Positions 39,104-48,073 of a DNA stretch of 64,000 nucleotides are shown piece after piece. How positions within the stretch are numbered: the first letter of the stretch is position 1; each line of letters opens with the position of its first letter. Source of the DNA: Pseudomonas sp. PD9R (lineage in GTDB: Bacteria; Pseudomonadota; Gammaproteobacteria; Pseudomonadales; Pseudomonadaceae). The stretch is taken from NCBI RefSeq assembly GCF_019200975.1, contig NZ_JAHTMR010000007.1, positions 199,551 through 263,550 of the forward strand, written 5' to 3'. A program made the translations under genes and the position numbers. The notes below the pieces were generated by a model. It searched no databases and had not been told where the DNA came from. It saw only the letters and a program-made list of their open reading frames with translations.

Positions 39104-39442
39104 ATGGAGTTGCCACTAGTTTGGACGCAAAAAAAACAGCTTAAAAAGCCTGTATACAACGCGAAACTTGAAAGAATAATTTCGCCCTTCTGCGTCAGTC
39201 TAGATCGTGCGTCAGCCGATATTCTTTACGACGAATTGAAAGGAGCGAAGGAGATAAAATTTCAAAGCTCGTTGGACTATATCGCGTGCGTTGACTTCGT
39301 TGACGCTTACGAGTTGATGACGATAGCCACCCTCGACACTCTCCCTCTTTGGTGTTTTGTTAAAAGTCTAGGGGGGCGACTGGCAGCGCGAATCAAGTGT
39401 GGGCGTATCGTCCTTGTGTATGCGGTGGAAAGCCATGAATAG
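39104..39442 (+). CDS. Small island protein of unknown function
   Basis: 112 residues, no recognised domain, no signal peptide; mixed alpha/beta with KLERIISPFCVSLDRASADILYDEL. A strong GGAGGAC ribosome site seven bases before the ATG supports expression. It overlaps the start of the primase gene, so the two are likely coupled. AT content is higher than in the core genes. Function unknown. Confidence 0.6.
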   Translation: MELPLVWTQKKQLKKPVYNAKLERIISPFCVSLDRASADILYDELKGAKEIKFQSSLDYIACVDFVDAYELMTIATLDTLPLWCFVKSLGGRLAARIKCGRIVLVYAVESHE

Positions 39443-42056
39443 CGCTGACATGGTCAAACTCAAAAAAAGTGTCTCCCTGGTGGAACTGATCAGGGAGGAC
39501 GTGGCGCTGGTCAGTGCAGGCAGAGAACACACGGGCCTATGCCCCCTGCACAACGACCACCACCCCAGCCTGCGCGTGTACATCAGCAAGACCGATAGTG
39601 CTGAACGCTGGCATTGCGCCCCCTGCCAGAAGGGTGGCGATCACTTCGACTGGCGGCGCGAGTTTCACGGCGAGAACCTGCAAGAAACGGTGAAGGTATT
39701 GCAGAGCCGAGCTAATGCCCAGCCGTCGACACCGTCGAGCGGGCAGGCCAAAGCCCAGGACAAAAAGCCAAAATGGACTGTGGTCATGCCGCCGCCGGAC
39801 GCACCGCCGCCCCTAATGGTCTGGAAGGGCCCGTCTATTGGCCACGTGCCAGTGTCGGAAGCCTACGACTATCGGCAGGCTGACGGCGCGCTGGCCGGTT
39901 ACGTCTGTCGGATCTATGTCGACGGCAAAAAGGAGACGATCCCGCATTGCTGGAGCAAGGAGGACAACAAATGGCGGCAACTTTCCTTTCCCCCGCCGCG
40001 TCTGCTGTACCGCTTGAATCTACTGGGGGACGCCGCCCGTGTGCTGGTGGTCGAAGGTGAGAAAGCCTGCAATGCGGCGTCCAGGCTTGTGCCGGACATG
40101 GTTTGCATGACTTGGCCAGGCGGCTGTCCCGCCGTCAAGCAAGCTGATTGGTCCCCGCTTGCCGGCAAAGAGGTATGGTTATGGCCTGACTGCGATTCAC
40201 AATCCTACAAGGACACCGACCCGCGTGCAGGCGAGTATCTGCCGTACAACGAGCAACCGGGCGCCAAGGCCATGGCCAAAATCGCCGACATACTGCTGGG
40301 GCTGGGCTGCACCGTGCATCTGGTGAAGGTGCCAGACCCTGGTAGTGACTGGTGTAACGGCTTCGACTTGGCAGATGCCCTGGAGGAAGGCTGGACCGAA
40401 CGGGACGTACACGAATTCATGGATGAAAACAGCGCCGCCCCACATGCCCCCGCTGTTAATGTGCAGGCAGCCCCACAGCAAAAGGACGAGTCACCGTCAT
40501 GGAGCGATGACCTGCCGCCCGAAGATCAGGGGCAAAACCACCCCCGACTGGTAGAGGTCACTGACGACTACATGCCGCTAGAACTGGGCGATATCGCGCC
40601 GCCATGGCAGCGCAAGTCGCGCAAAAAAAACCCGCCACCGACTGAACATCCGCCGTTTAATACCAAGAGGACAGCGCCACGCGAACCGGCGTTTATTTCG
40701 GCGGACGACATGAACCAGAAGTATTTGGCTGAGTGGTTTGAGTGGCACTTGCTTGAAGTTCTGCGCTACTGCAATACCAACAAAGCATGGTTCGAATTCA
40801 GTGATGGCCATTGGCGCAAGGATCAAAAAGGGCACGTCCTGCTTCAGTCGAAATTGATCTGCGACACCTACGCCCTCAACAGACCATCGTTCATGAACCG
40901 CAAAACCTACTGCGACGTGGAACAGATCGCTCGAACGCTGGAAAACTTTTCCGTCACCGCCGAGATATGGGACAGCGACCCGCTGCTACTGGGTACGCCT
41001 GAATCCACTGTGAATATGGACACTGGCGAGATCTACGATCCACAGCGCGAGGACTACATCACCAAAATTACCGCCATTAGTCCCGCCCCTGTAGGTTCAG
41101 TCCCCAAGCTGTTTTTGAAATTCCTGCGGGAGGTTACCAACAACGACCCAGAACTGATTCGTTACCTGCAACAGTTCTGCGGCTACTGCCTGACCGGGAT
41201 AACTGATAAGCACAAATTCTTTTTCATTTACGGCCCAGGAGGCAACGGCAAGTCAGTATTCCTTAATATCCTGCAATGGGTTCTCGGGGACTACGCGACG
41301 GTTGCGGCGCCGGGAACGTTCATAGCGACCCATTATCAGAAGCACACCACAGACCTGGCTATGTTGATGGGCTCTCGTCTGGCGACCACCAGCGAGACGG
41401 GTGAAGGCCAAAAATGGGACGAAGATAGAGTTAAACGGGCAACCGGGGGCGAACTGTTGACTGCCCGATTTCTATATGGCCAAAACTTCACCTACTTCCC
41501 GCAATTCAAGCTGGCATTCATCAGCAACAACAAACCGAACCTCACTAATGTCGACGCGGCAATACGGCGTCGGATCTACATCATCCCTTTTCTGTACACG
41601 CCCATCACGCCCGATGAACACCTGGAAAAGAAACTACGCGATGAAGGACCTGAAATTTTGCGCTGGATGCTTGATGGATGGTTTGACCTAAAGGCCAACG
41701 GATTCGTGATCCCGCAGGTGGTCGCCGACGCGACAGCGGAATACTTTGACGAGCAGGACGTTATTGCTGAATGGGCAGGCGAGTATTCCGAGCTTGGTCC
41801 AACATCAGGGGCGCGCCCTTTTATGGACACCAAAAGGAAGCTGTACACCAGTTATGTGAGGCATTGCGCGGAGGTTGGCGAGCAACCCAAAAAGCAAACA
41901 GCCTTCACGCAAGCGCTCATCCGAATGGGTTGCGAGAACGCTTGGGTCGATAGTGTTAGAGGCCTTAAAGGGATACACCTCAAAAGCCGCGACACCCCAT
42001 CCGACCGACGCGAACAGCCGGATAATGGATGGGACTATACAACCAAGGACGACTGA
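39435..42056 (+). CDS. P4-type primase-helicase (CHC2 zinc finger, TOPRIM, SF3 helicase)
   Basis: 873 residues from the ATG at 39435 (MNSADMVKLKKSVSLVELI); upstream in-frame codons exist but overlap more of the preceding gene. Order: CHC2-type zinc finger (CPLHNDHHPSLRV, CAPCQKGGDHFDW; residues about 36-75), TOPRIM-like part with VLVVEGEKACNA and VWLWPDCDS (about 205-255), D5/DUF5906 N-terminal region, then SF3 helicase with Walker A FFIYGPGGNGKSVFLN (about 595-610), sensor KLAFISNNKPNL and arginine-rich AAIRRRIYIIPF. It primes and unwinds the element's own origin, as alpha protein does in P4. Confidence 0.9.
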   Translation: MNSADMVKLKKSVSLVELIREDVALVSAGREHTGLCPLHNDHHPSLRVYISKTDSAERWHCAPCQKGGDHFDWRREFHGENLQETVKVLQSRANAQPSTPSSGQAKAQDKKPKWTVVMPPPDAPPPLMVWKGPSIGHVPVSEAYDYRQADGALAGYVCRIYVDGKKETIPHCWSKEDNKWRQLSFPPPRLLYRLNLLGDAARVLVVEGEKACNAASRLVPDMVCMTWPGGCPAVKQADWSPLAGKEVWLWPDCDSQSYKDTDPRAGEYLPYNEQPGAKAMAKIADILLGLGCTVHLVKVPDPGSDWCNGFDLADALEEGWTERDVHEFMDENSAAPHAPAVNVQAAPQQKDESPSWSDDLPPEDQGQNHPRLVEVTDDYMPLELGDIAPPWQRKSRKKNPPPTEHPPFNTKRTAPREPAFISADDMNQKYLAEWFEWHLLEVLRYCNTNKAWFEFSDGHWRKDQKGHVLLQSKLICDTYALNRPSFMNRKTYCDVEQIARTLENFSVTAEIWDSDPLLLGTPESTVNMDTGEIYDPQREDYITKITAISPAPVGSVPKLFLKFLREVTNNDPELIRYLQQFCGYCLTGITDKHKFFFIYGPGGNGKSVFLNILQWVLGDYATVAAPGTFIATHYQKHTTDLAMLMGSRLATTSETGEGQKWDEDRVKRATGGELLTARFLYGQNFTYFPQFKLAFISNNKPNLTNVDAAIRRRIYIIPFLYTPITPDEHLEKKLRDEGPEILRWMLDGWFDLKANGFVIPQVVADATAEYFDEQDVIAEWAGEYSELGPTSGARPFMDTKRKLYTSYVRHCAEVGEQPKKQTAFTQALIRMGCENAWVDSVRGLKGIHLKSRDTPSDRREQPDNGWDYTTKDD

Positions 42057-42076
42057 CATACACGTGTAGGCGCCAG

Positions 42077-42103
42077 GCCCGACCTTCGTGTCGGGCTGTT
42101 TTT
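42077..42103 (+). terminator. Terminator of the primase gene
   Basis: GCCCGAC/GTCGGGC stem with a CTTCGT loop, followed by TGTTTTT, 20 bases after the stop. Confidence 0.88.
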
Positions 42104-42129
42104 GAGCCGCCCCGCGAGAACCACGCTTT

Positions 42130-42420
42130 TTGCGCGTTATCACACTTTCGCCACGTTTCTTTTAAAAACTGTAATTAGTTGAAAGTCACGTACTTACTGG
42201 CTTACAGGATTTTCGCCACACCTGCCACACTTATTCATATAAAGTAACTTAATGTGTGCGTGGGTCAAGTATAAATATTTTAGACAGGCACATATAGAAT
42301 ATGTATATAGACAACAATACCCGGAAAAATGTAAAAATGTGGTAAGCCTGATTTTTAATGTCCCTATATAACTCTATAAATGCCTATAAAATTCACACTT
42401 TGAAAAAGCGAAGTGCGGTA
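42130..42420. other. AT-rich origin-like region with CCACAC/TTTCGCCAC repeats
   Basis: The 980 bases between primase and reverse transcriptase have no convincing gene. The first 300 are AT-rich and hold repeated short motifs: CACTTTCGCCACG (42142 on), ATTTTCGCCACACC and TGCCACACTT (42208-42232), then ATGTGTG and AATGTGGTAAG in reverse orientation, and CTATA repeats near 42365-42390. Such repeats next to an SF3 primase gene suggest the element's replication origin. From 42,420 to 42,860 I see only a weak 88-codon open frame without a start signal. Confidence 0.4.
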
Positions 42421-43039
42421 AATCCAGGCTGCCGCCGAGTCCTAACACTGGCCCCAGAGCCTGTGTGAATTGCACCGGCCACCTCTTTAGTGAGGAAACG
42501 AAAACAAACCACGTCAACTGGAGCTCATCGGGGGCTCGCAACATCAGGGCGACCATGGCTTACCGACGTTGCCGACCTACCGAGATGCTAGCCAGCTCAA
42601 TTGTCGACCCACGCCTTGTCGATCATAACGACCTAGAGAATCAGTACAACAAACAGTATTCGGCGTTTGCCGCGTACTCAATCCGCACCGCACAAATGCC
42701 AACGCCTAGTCTTGATGGTGCCCCCCCGTGACCTAAATCATCTCGTGAACCGCCTGAGGTGCTATGCATGCATCGGCCGGAAACGTCAGTGGAGACGAGC
42801 TGCGCGCAGCATGCACGCCAACCGAAGCATAAATTACGCGAACATCTGACTCACGAAGAACTTTGAATCGCGATTTTTTTAAGGGCTTGCTACCTTATTG
42901 ACTGGAAAAAACCTAAAGCGGGTCGTTTCTAGCATCGGTGATCGACCTTGTATGGCTTTCTTTGAAGGGGCGTTAGTCTCATTACCATTAAGGCCAAATA
43001 AAAATTTGAATTTTTCTAGATAAACTCATGGAGCAGAGC

Positions 43040-44650
43040 ATGCCGATCATAACAAAAAAGACGTTAAAGTTAGCCGTAAAAAATATTGCAAAATTTGGCG
43101 ACACAGATATTTTTCCATACCCAATTGAAAACCACATGTTCAACGACATGGAAGACGGTGTTGTTTCGGTTCTGGAAGAAATCGATAAAGATTTTGATGC
43201 AGCTGTAAAAAGCATGCCAATCTTGACGGCAAAAAATTTGTCCGTCGTAGGATACAGTGGCTTCAGGTGGGGAACACAGATAGACCCAATATGGAATGCA
43301 TACTTACTTGCGCTAGTGATGACAATCGCTGACGAAGTCGAATCAAAAAGGGTAGCTTCCGATATTGTTTTTTCATACCGATTTAAACCGGATGAGTTAA
43401 CGGGATCGCTTTTCGACAAGGAAGTCGGCTGGCAAAAATTTCAACGCACCGCAGTTAGCCATGCGCAAAGTAATGCATTCGCGCTCAGATGCGACATTTC
43501 AGATTTTTATCCACGCATATATCATCATCGCCTTGAAAACGCGTTAAAAAAAGCCACAAACAACGGCGTCATAATAAAACGAATTATGACCATACTTCAG
43601 TCGATTTCCGATAACGTGTCCTATGGGTTGCCAGTAGGGGGCCCAGCTGCAAGAATTCTTAGTGAGCTTTTGCTCAACAGAATCGATCGACTGCTAATAA
43701 GCGAATCAATCACTTTTTGCAGATTCGTAGACGACTTCGTAATATTTGCCAAAAACAAAGAAGAAGCTTACACCGCACTAATTTCATTGAGTGACTTACT
43801 ACTGACCAATGAAGGCCTGTCTCTTCAGAAAACAAAAACCAGAATAATGACATCTAAAGAGTTCCTGTCGACATCTGAGTTTTCTTCACCTGAAGAGCAT
43901 GAAGGCGAGGGAGATACAGAGGAACGCGCCTTTAGAAGACTTCGCGTTTACTATGATCCTTATTCTCAAACTGCGGAAAGTGACTACGAGCAACTCAAAG
44001 CAGAGCTATCAAGGTTTGACATTGTAGGGATGCTTGGTCGAGAGCTCTCTAAAAGCCGTATTGACGAGGGACTTTCAAGACGACTAATTTCGGCCCTGAA
44101 ACACCTTAAACCTGCGGTCCAAAACGACGCTATAAAATCGCTTATAAACAGCCTGGATCTTTTATACCCCATATATCCAGCCGTAATGCTGCTATGCCGG
44201 GGACTGACAGAGAGTCTTGAGCCCGAAGTAAAGCAGGAGCTTTTTTCAAAATTAAGAGCCCTTATCTCGTCAAAATCATATATAACGCAAGTACCTACAA
44301 ATTTGGCGTATACGCTAAGAGTTCTGGCCGCCGATCTTTCAGAAGAAACTGAAATACTTTTGTCGGATCTATACAAACAACCGCTGAACATGATGATAAA
44401 AAGAGACATCATTTTAATGATGGCTCATCGAGGCGCGGACCATTGGATATCAAACTGTCGCAAAAGCTACTCAACATTAACTGTTTGGGAGCGTAGAGCG
44501 ATGCTTATAAGCTCATACATACTTGAAGACGAAGGAAAGCATTGGCGGGATTCAGTAAAGCACGACCTAAACGACTTTGACCGTCTCATACTCAATTGGG
44601 CCGCAGAATCCAAGCAAAAGAGCCATCCAAACTGGAGGGTCCCAGTATGA
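43040..44650 (+). CDS. Reverse transcriptase of UG/Abi-like defence type
   Basis: 536 residues from the ATG at 43040, which has GGAG six bases upstream; an ATG at 43028 lacks one. RT palm motifs: GFRWGTQIDPIWNAY, motif A CDISDFYPRIYHHRL (Asp near residue 152), GLPVGGPAARILSELLLNR (motif B), and the catalytic FCRFVDDFVIFA (Asp 231-232). Motif C is intact, so polymerase activity is likely. About 210 C-terminal residues form helical repeats, as in UG/Abi (DRT) reverse transcriptases. No maturase, thumb-X or intron RNA is seen. Very AT-rich with rare codons against its neighbours. Overlaps the next gene by ATGA. A phage-defence role is inferred; the exact class is not settled. Confidence 0.82.
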   Translation: MPIITKKTLKLAVKNIAKFGDTDIFPYPIENHMFNDMEDGVVSVLEEIDKDFDAAVKSMPILTAKNLSVVGYSGFRWGTQIDPIWNAYLLALVMTIADEVESKRVASDIVFSYRFKPDELTGSLFDKEVGWQKFQRTAVSHAQSNAFALRCDISDFYPRIYHHRLENALKKATNNGVIIKRIMTILQSISDNVSYGLPVGGPAARILSELLLNRIDRLLISESITFCRFVDDFVIFAKNKEEAYTALISLSDLLLTNEGLSLQKTKTRIMTSKEFLSTSEFSSPEEHEGEGDTEERAFRRLRVYYDPYSQTAESDYEQLKAELSRFDIVGMLGRELSKSRIDEGLSRRLISALKHLKPAVQNDAIKSLINSLDLLYPIYPAVMLLCRGLTESLEPEVKQELFSKLRALISSKSYITQVPTNLAYTLRVLAADLSEETEILLSDLYKQPLNMMIKRDIILMMAHRGADHWISNCRKSYSTLTVWERRAMLISSYILEDEGKHWRDSVKHDLNDFDRLILNWAAESKQKSHPNWRVPV

Positions 44651-45354
44651 TATCGGAGCAACATTTCTCTTCGAGCTTTACATCCGTGTGGCACGAAATG
44701 ATTCCTCTTGCCGACACATACTGGCGTCGAGAAAACCTAAGAGTAGCTCGCGAGCTTTCACCAATCGAAAATATTGCACCAGTTTCCTTAAGGGGCTTCT
44801 TAAATGAACTAGCATTTGAAACTTTTAAGAAGGCTAAAATTTCTGGAAAACAACCAAGAAAGGAGGTAATAATACCGCTTATTCACGAGTCTATTGAAGA
44901 TGTTGCGAATTATATTTTAAGAATAACCAATGATGAAAAATCAGTTGCGCGCCTACTTGACGACGCTTGCACGGCAGAGGTTTTTAGTCTCACACGAAAT
45001 TTGATGCATTTTTTTCCTTCCAACAATGATTGTGTATTCAGACCGAAATTTTCAGGCTGCGGACTAGTATCAGCTTGCGAAGGGGATCTTATTTATAAAA
45101 ACTGCTTATATGAAATCAAGGCCGGAGATAGGGGCTTCCGAGTAAGCGATGTGAAACAGCTATTGATTTATTCCAGCTTGGCTTTTTCGCAGGGTGAGAT
45201 GAGCTTCTCAAAAGTTGGTTTATTTAATCCGAGAAGTGGATATCACTGGGAGCGTACGCTGGATAGGTTGTGTGTTGAACTCAGTGGAACTCGTGAAAGC
45301 GACGTGCTTTCTAGCATTACAACCAGCATGACCCAGCTCGCAATATCACGATGA
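44647..45354 (+). CDS. PD-(D/E)XK nuclease-like partner of the reverse transcriptase
   Basis: 235 residues, starting inside the RT stop (ATGA) with GGAGG upstream. The N-terminal two thirds are helical. Around residues 147-175 the sequence reads EGDLIYKNCLYEIKAGDRGF then VSDVKQLLIYSSLA: Asp147, Glu156, Lys158 and the following Q-x-x-x-Y helix fit the PD-(D/E)XK nuclease core. I do not recognise a named family. The tight coupling means it works with the RT. Substrate (host, phage or cDNA) unknown; AT-rich like the RT. Confidence 0.7.
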   Translation: MISEQHFSSSFTSVWHEMIPLADTYWRRENLRVARELSPIENIAPVSLRGFLNELAFETFKKAKISGKQPRKEVIIPLIHESIEDVANYILRITNDEKSVARLLDDACTAEVFSLTRNLMHFFPSNNDCVFRPKFSGCGLVSACEGDLIYKNCLYEIKAGDRGFRVSDVKQLLIYSSLAFSQGEMSFSKVGLFNPRSGYHWERTLDRLCVELSGTRESDVLSSITTSMTQLAISR

Positions 45355-45386
45355 AAAAAGCAGGCTTTTTCACAGAAAAAGCCTGC
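45354..45386 (-). terminator. Rho-independent terminator reading leftward
   Basis: Stem GCAGGCTTTTT/AAAAAGCCTGC; on the minus strand the hairpin is followed by TTTTTT, while on the plus strand no T-run follows. It starts at the stop of the nuclease-like gene. It therefore ends a leftward transcript that would begin right of 45,390, in the 215 bases before the IS66 end. That stretch (45,387-45,603) has a 100-codon leftward frame through the terminator, which I do not trust as a gene. Confidence 0.65.
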
Positions 45387-45706
45387 ATTCGTAGCATACA
45401 AGCTAGGCATTTGGCAGTCGGGGATGGGCCAATGAAGGGGGTATATGACATGGAAAAGAAGCCAATTGTGCTCGACCAACTCCGGCAGTAGGGCAGGTAT
45501 ACCTGCTCATTTGCCATCACTCCGTCCGAAGCAGGAAGATCACCGACAGCGGTGGTGATTGTTATCCTGCGGGAGCTGGATCGCATTGCTAGCAGTCCCC
45601 GGTGTATGCGTCCGGCCAAGTCATCTACCTAGCCCCGCAAAGCCAAGACATGGTGTGCACTTAAATTTAAGTGGGCACCAGTTCTAGCCTTTTAAGCGGG
45701 TATTTC

Positions 45707-46039
45707 ATGCAGCCAACACGCCGTTCCTACTCCAAGTCCTTCAAAGCCCAAGTCATTCAAGAGTGTGCCCAGCCCGGCGCTTCGATTGCCAGCATCGCAC
45801 TCAGCCATAACCTCAACGCAAACCTCGTCCACAAATGGATTCGGCTGCAGACGCAGAAAAGCACAGCACTGCAACCTGCATTTATTCCATTACCCGTGTC
45901 GCTGGCTGGGGCAAAATCTCACTCATCATCATCGAACATCTGCGTTGAAATACAGCACCCGCGTGGCATCGTCAAAGTGAACTGGCCCACTGAAAATGCT
46001 GCTGCCTGCGCGACCTTTCTTCGAGACCTTTTGCGATGA
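45707..46039 (+). CDS. tnpA: IS66 accessory protein TnpA
   Basis: 110 residues from the ATG at 45707. N-terminal helix-turn-helix of the transposase-8/IS66 OrfA type: RRSYSKSFKAQVIQECAQPG, then SIASIALSHNLNANLVHKWIR. It binds DNA and is needed for transposition together with TnpB and TnpC. Overlaps tnpB by 4 bases. Confidence 0.9.
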   Translation: MQPTRRSYSKSFKAQVIQECAQPGASIASIALSHNLNANLVHKWIRLQTQKSTALQPAFIPLPVSLAGAKSHSSSSNICVEIQHPRGIVKVNWPTENAAACATFLRDLLR

Positions 46040-46371
46040 TTCGCATCGACTCCATCTGGCTCGCCACCGAGCCGATGGACATGCGCGCCGGTACCGAGAC
46101 GGCATTGGCCAGGGTGATAGCGGTGTTCGGTGCGGCGCAGCCGCACTGTGCTTATCTGTTCGCCAACCGCCGCGCCAATCGCATGAAAGTGCTGGTGCAT
46201 GACGGCTTCGGGATATGGCTGGCAGCGCGCCGGTTAAACCAAGGCAAGTTTCACTGGCCTGGCAATCGCCACGGCTCTGAAATGGAACTCGATACCGAGC
46301 AGCTTCAGGCATTGGTGCTGGGTCTGCCATGGCAACGCGCAGGTTCTGGAGGGTCGATCACACTGCTTTAA
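46036..46371 (+). CDS. tnpB: IS66 accessory protein TnpB
   Basis: 111 residues with the IS66 OrfB signature: WLATEPMDMRAGTETAL, RRANRMKVLVHDGFGIWLAARRL and FHWP. It is essential for IS66 movement but its biochemical job is not known. A 61-base gap separates it from tnpC. Confidence 0.93.
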   Translation: MIRIDSIWLATEPMDMRAGTETALARVIAVFGAAQPHCAYLFANRRANRMKVLVHDGFGIWLAARRLNQGKFHWPGNRHGSEMELDTEQLQALVLGLPWQRAGSGGSITLL

Positions 46372-46432
46372 CCGCTACCATTAGTCTATCGGTCTATCGC
46401 CGCGAATTGCCTGCTCTGGCAAAATCGGCGTC

Positions 46433-48043
46433 ATGACTTCGCTTCCCGATCTCGCTCACCTGACCCCTGAACAACTGCGCGCCTTGGCGGCGCAGTTGAT
46501 GCAGCGTGTCGAGACGCTCGACCACCAGGTCGACACACTGGGCAAGACGGTAGAAACGCTCGACCAACAAGTTGAGACGATGGGTAAGACCGTTGAGACC
46601 ATGGGCAAGAAGATCAGCCGCGACCAAACGCTGATCGAGAAACTGACCCACGAAATCGCCCAGCTCAAACGTTTGAAATTTGCCAAGCGTAGCGAGCAGA
46701 TGAATCCCGAGCAGGCCAGCCTGCTCGATGATCTGATCGACACCGATATCGCGGCAATTGAAGCAGAGCTTCAAAGCTTGCAGGCAGTGATAACTCCGGC
46801 AGAGAAAAAGCAGAAGCCCAAGCGCACCGCATTACCGGCTGAGTTTCCGCGCACGCAGATCCATCACGAACCGGACAACACTCACTGCCCATGCGGTTGC
46901 GCCCTCAAGCGCATCGGCGAGGACGTCAGCGAGAAGCTGGACTACACGCCCGGCGTATTTACCGTTGAACGCCATGTACGTGGCAAATGGGTTTGTGACG
47001 ACTGCGAAACGCTGATCCAGGCACCCGTTCCGGCGCAAGTCATTGATAAGGGCATCCCGACTTCGGGCCTGCTCGCCCACGTCATGATCGCCAAGTTTGC
47101 CGACCATCTGCCGCTTTACCGTCAGGAGTCGATCTTCGGTCGAGCTGGCCTGGCGATTCCACGCTCAACCTTGGCTCAATGGGTGGGCGTGACTGGGGTT
47201 CAGTTGCAGCCGCTGGTCGATGCGCTGCGCGACGTGGTACTCGGGCAGCAGGTTATTCACGCCGATGAGACACCTGTGCAAATGCTCATGCCGGGAACTA
47301 AGAAAACCCACCGTTCTTATGTTTGGGCCTATGCCACCAGCCAGTTCTCGGACGTGGCAGCGGTGGTTTACGACTTCAGCCCCAGCCGCGCCGGAGAGCA
47401 CGCTCGCAACTTCCTGAATGACTGGAAGGGCAAGCTGGTCTGCGATGATTTTGGCGGTTACAAAGCCAGCTTCGAACTCGGCGTGACCGAGATTGGCTGC
47501 ATGGCTCATGCGCGGCGTAAGTTCTTTGAACTGCACGCTACGAATAAAAGCACGCTTGCGGAGCAAGCCCTGCGTTATATCCAGTTGCTGTACGAAATCG
47601 AAAGCGAAGTCCGCGATCTGGAACCGGATTTACGGCGCCGAATACGGCAAGAAAAGGCCGTCCCGATAATGAACATGCTACATGCCTGGATGATCGCCCA
47701 GCGCGACCTTGTGCCCGAAGGCTCAGCCATCAGCAGAGCACTCGATTACAGCCTGAAACGCTGGGCAGCGCTGTCGCACTACCTCGATGACGGGGCTGTA
47801 CCCATTGATAATAATTGGGCGGAAAACCAGATACGACCATGGGCTCTTGGGCGCAAGAACTGGCTGTTTGCAGGGTCGTTGCGCAGCGGCAAACGGGCGG
47901 CAGCGATCATGAGTTTGATCCAGTCTGCGCGGCTAAATGGTCACGACCCGTACGCCTATTTGAAGGATGTTCTCACGCGGCTGCCGACTCAGCGGGCGAG
48001 TGAAATCGATCAGTTGCTGCCGCATAAGTGGCGACCGATTTAA
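46433..48043 (+). CDS. tnpC: IS66 transposase TnpC
   Basis: 536 residues, full length. An N-terminal leucine/heptad coiled coil (about 20-75, with repeated TLDQQVETMGKTVE-type units), zinc-binding HCPCGCALKRIGED and CDDCETLI, and a DDE catalytic core: HADETPVQM, VCDDFGGYKAS, and the Glu in NNWAENQIRPWALGRKNW. No frameshift or stop, so it looks functional. Confidence 0.95.
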   Translation: MTSLPDLAHLTPEQLRALAAQLMQRVETLDHQVDTLGKTVETLDQQVETMGKTVETMGKKISRDQTLIEKLTHEIAQLKRLKFAKRSEQMNPEQASLLDDLIDTDIAAIEAELQSLQAVITPAEKKQKPKRTALPAEFPRTQIHHEPDNTHCPCGCALKRIGEDVSEKLDYTPGVFTVERHVRGKWVCDDCETLIQAPVPAQVIDKGIPTSGLLAHVMIAKFADHLPLYRQESIFGRAGLAIPRSTLAQWVGVTGVQLQPLVDALRDVVLGQQVIHADETPVQMLMPGTKKTHRSYVWAYATSQFSDVAAVVYDFSPSRAGEHARNFLNDWKGKLVCDDFGGYKASFELGVTEIGCMAHARRKFFELHATNKSTLAEQALRYIQLLYEIESEVRDLEPDLRRRIRQEKAVPIMNMLHAWMIAQRDLVPEGSAISRALDYSLKRWAALSHYLDDGAVPIDNNWAENQIRPWALGRKNWLFAGSLRSGKRAAAIMSLIQSARLNGHDPYAYLKDVLTRLPTQRASEIDQLLPHKWRPI

Positions 48044-48073
48044 TCACGCAAGGCGCGATGCCCGGACGCTTAC

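Larger units (their letters stand above)
45604..48073 (+). mobile_element. IS66-family insertion sequence, complete
   Basis: About 2470 bases with the three IS66 genes in order. Ends: left GTATGCGTCCGGCCA, right (inward) GTAAGCGTCCGGGCA, matching at 13 of 15 positions and starting with the IS66 hallmark GTAA/GTAT. The flanking octamers TCCCCGGT and CCTCGTCC differ, so no 8-base target duplication is present. The right end lies inside an oxidoreductase gene; the left flank is unrelated DNA. This points to a deletion or recombination at the element after insertion. Confidence 0.88.

Noticed and set aside
42465..42731. 88-codon plus-strand frame in the origin-like gap
   Set aside because: No ribosome site, odd composition, no family resemblance.
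43040..44650. Retron, group II intron or diversity-generating retroelement
   Set aside because: No maturase or endonuclease domain, no intron RNA ends, no template/variable repeat pair and no clear msr-msd fold; the long helical C-terminus fits UG/Abi enzymes better.
45317..45619. 100-codon minus-strand frame left of IS66
   Set aside because: It starts inside the IS66 end and reads through a strong leftward terminator, so it is unlikely to be a real gene as it stands.
45671..45683. GTGGGCACCAG as a possible attR of the tRNA-Phe island
   Set aside because: Only about nine bases match the tRNA end, and the site lies inside IS66.
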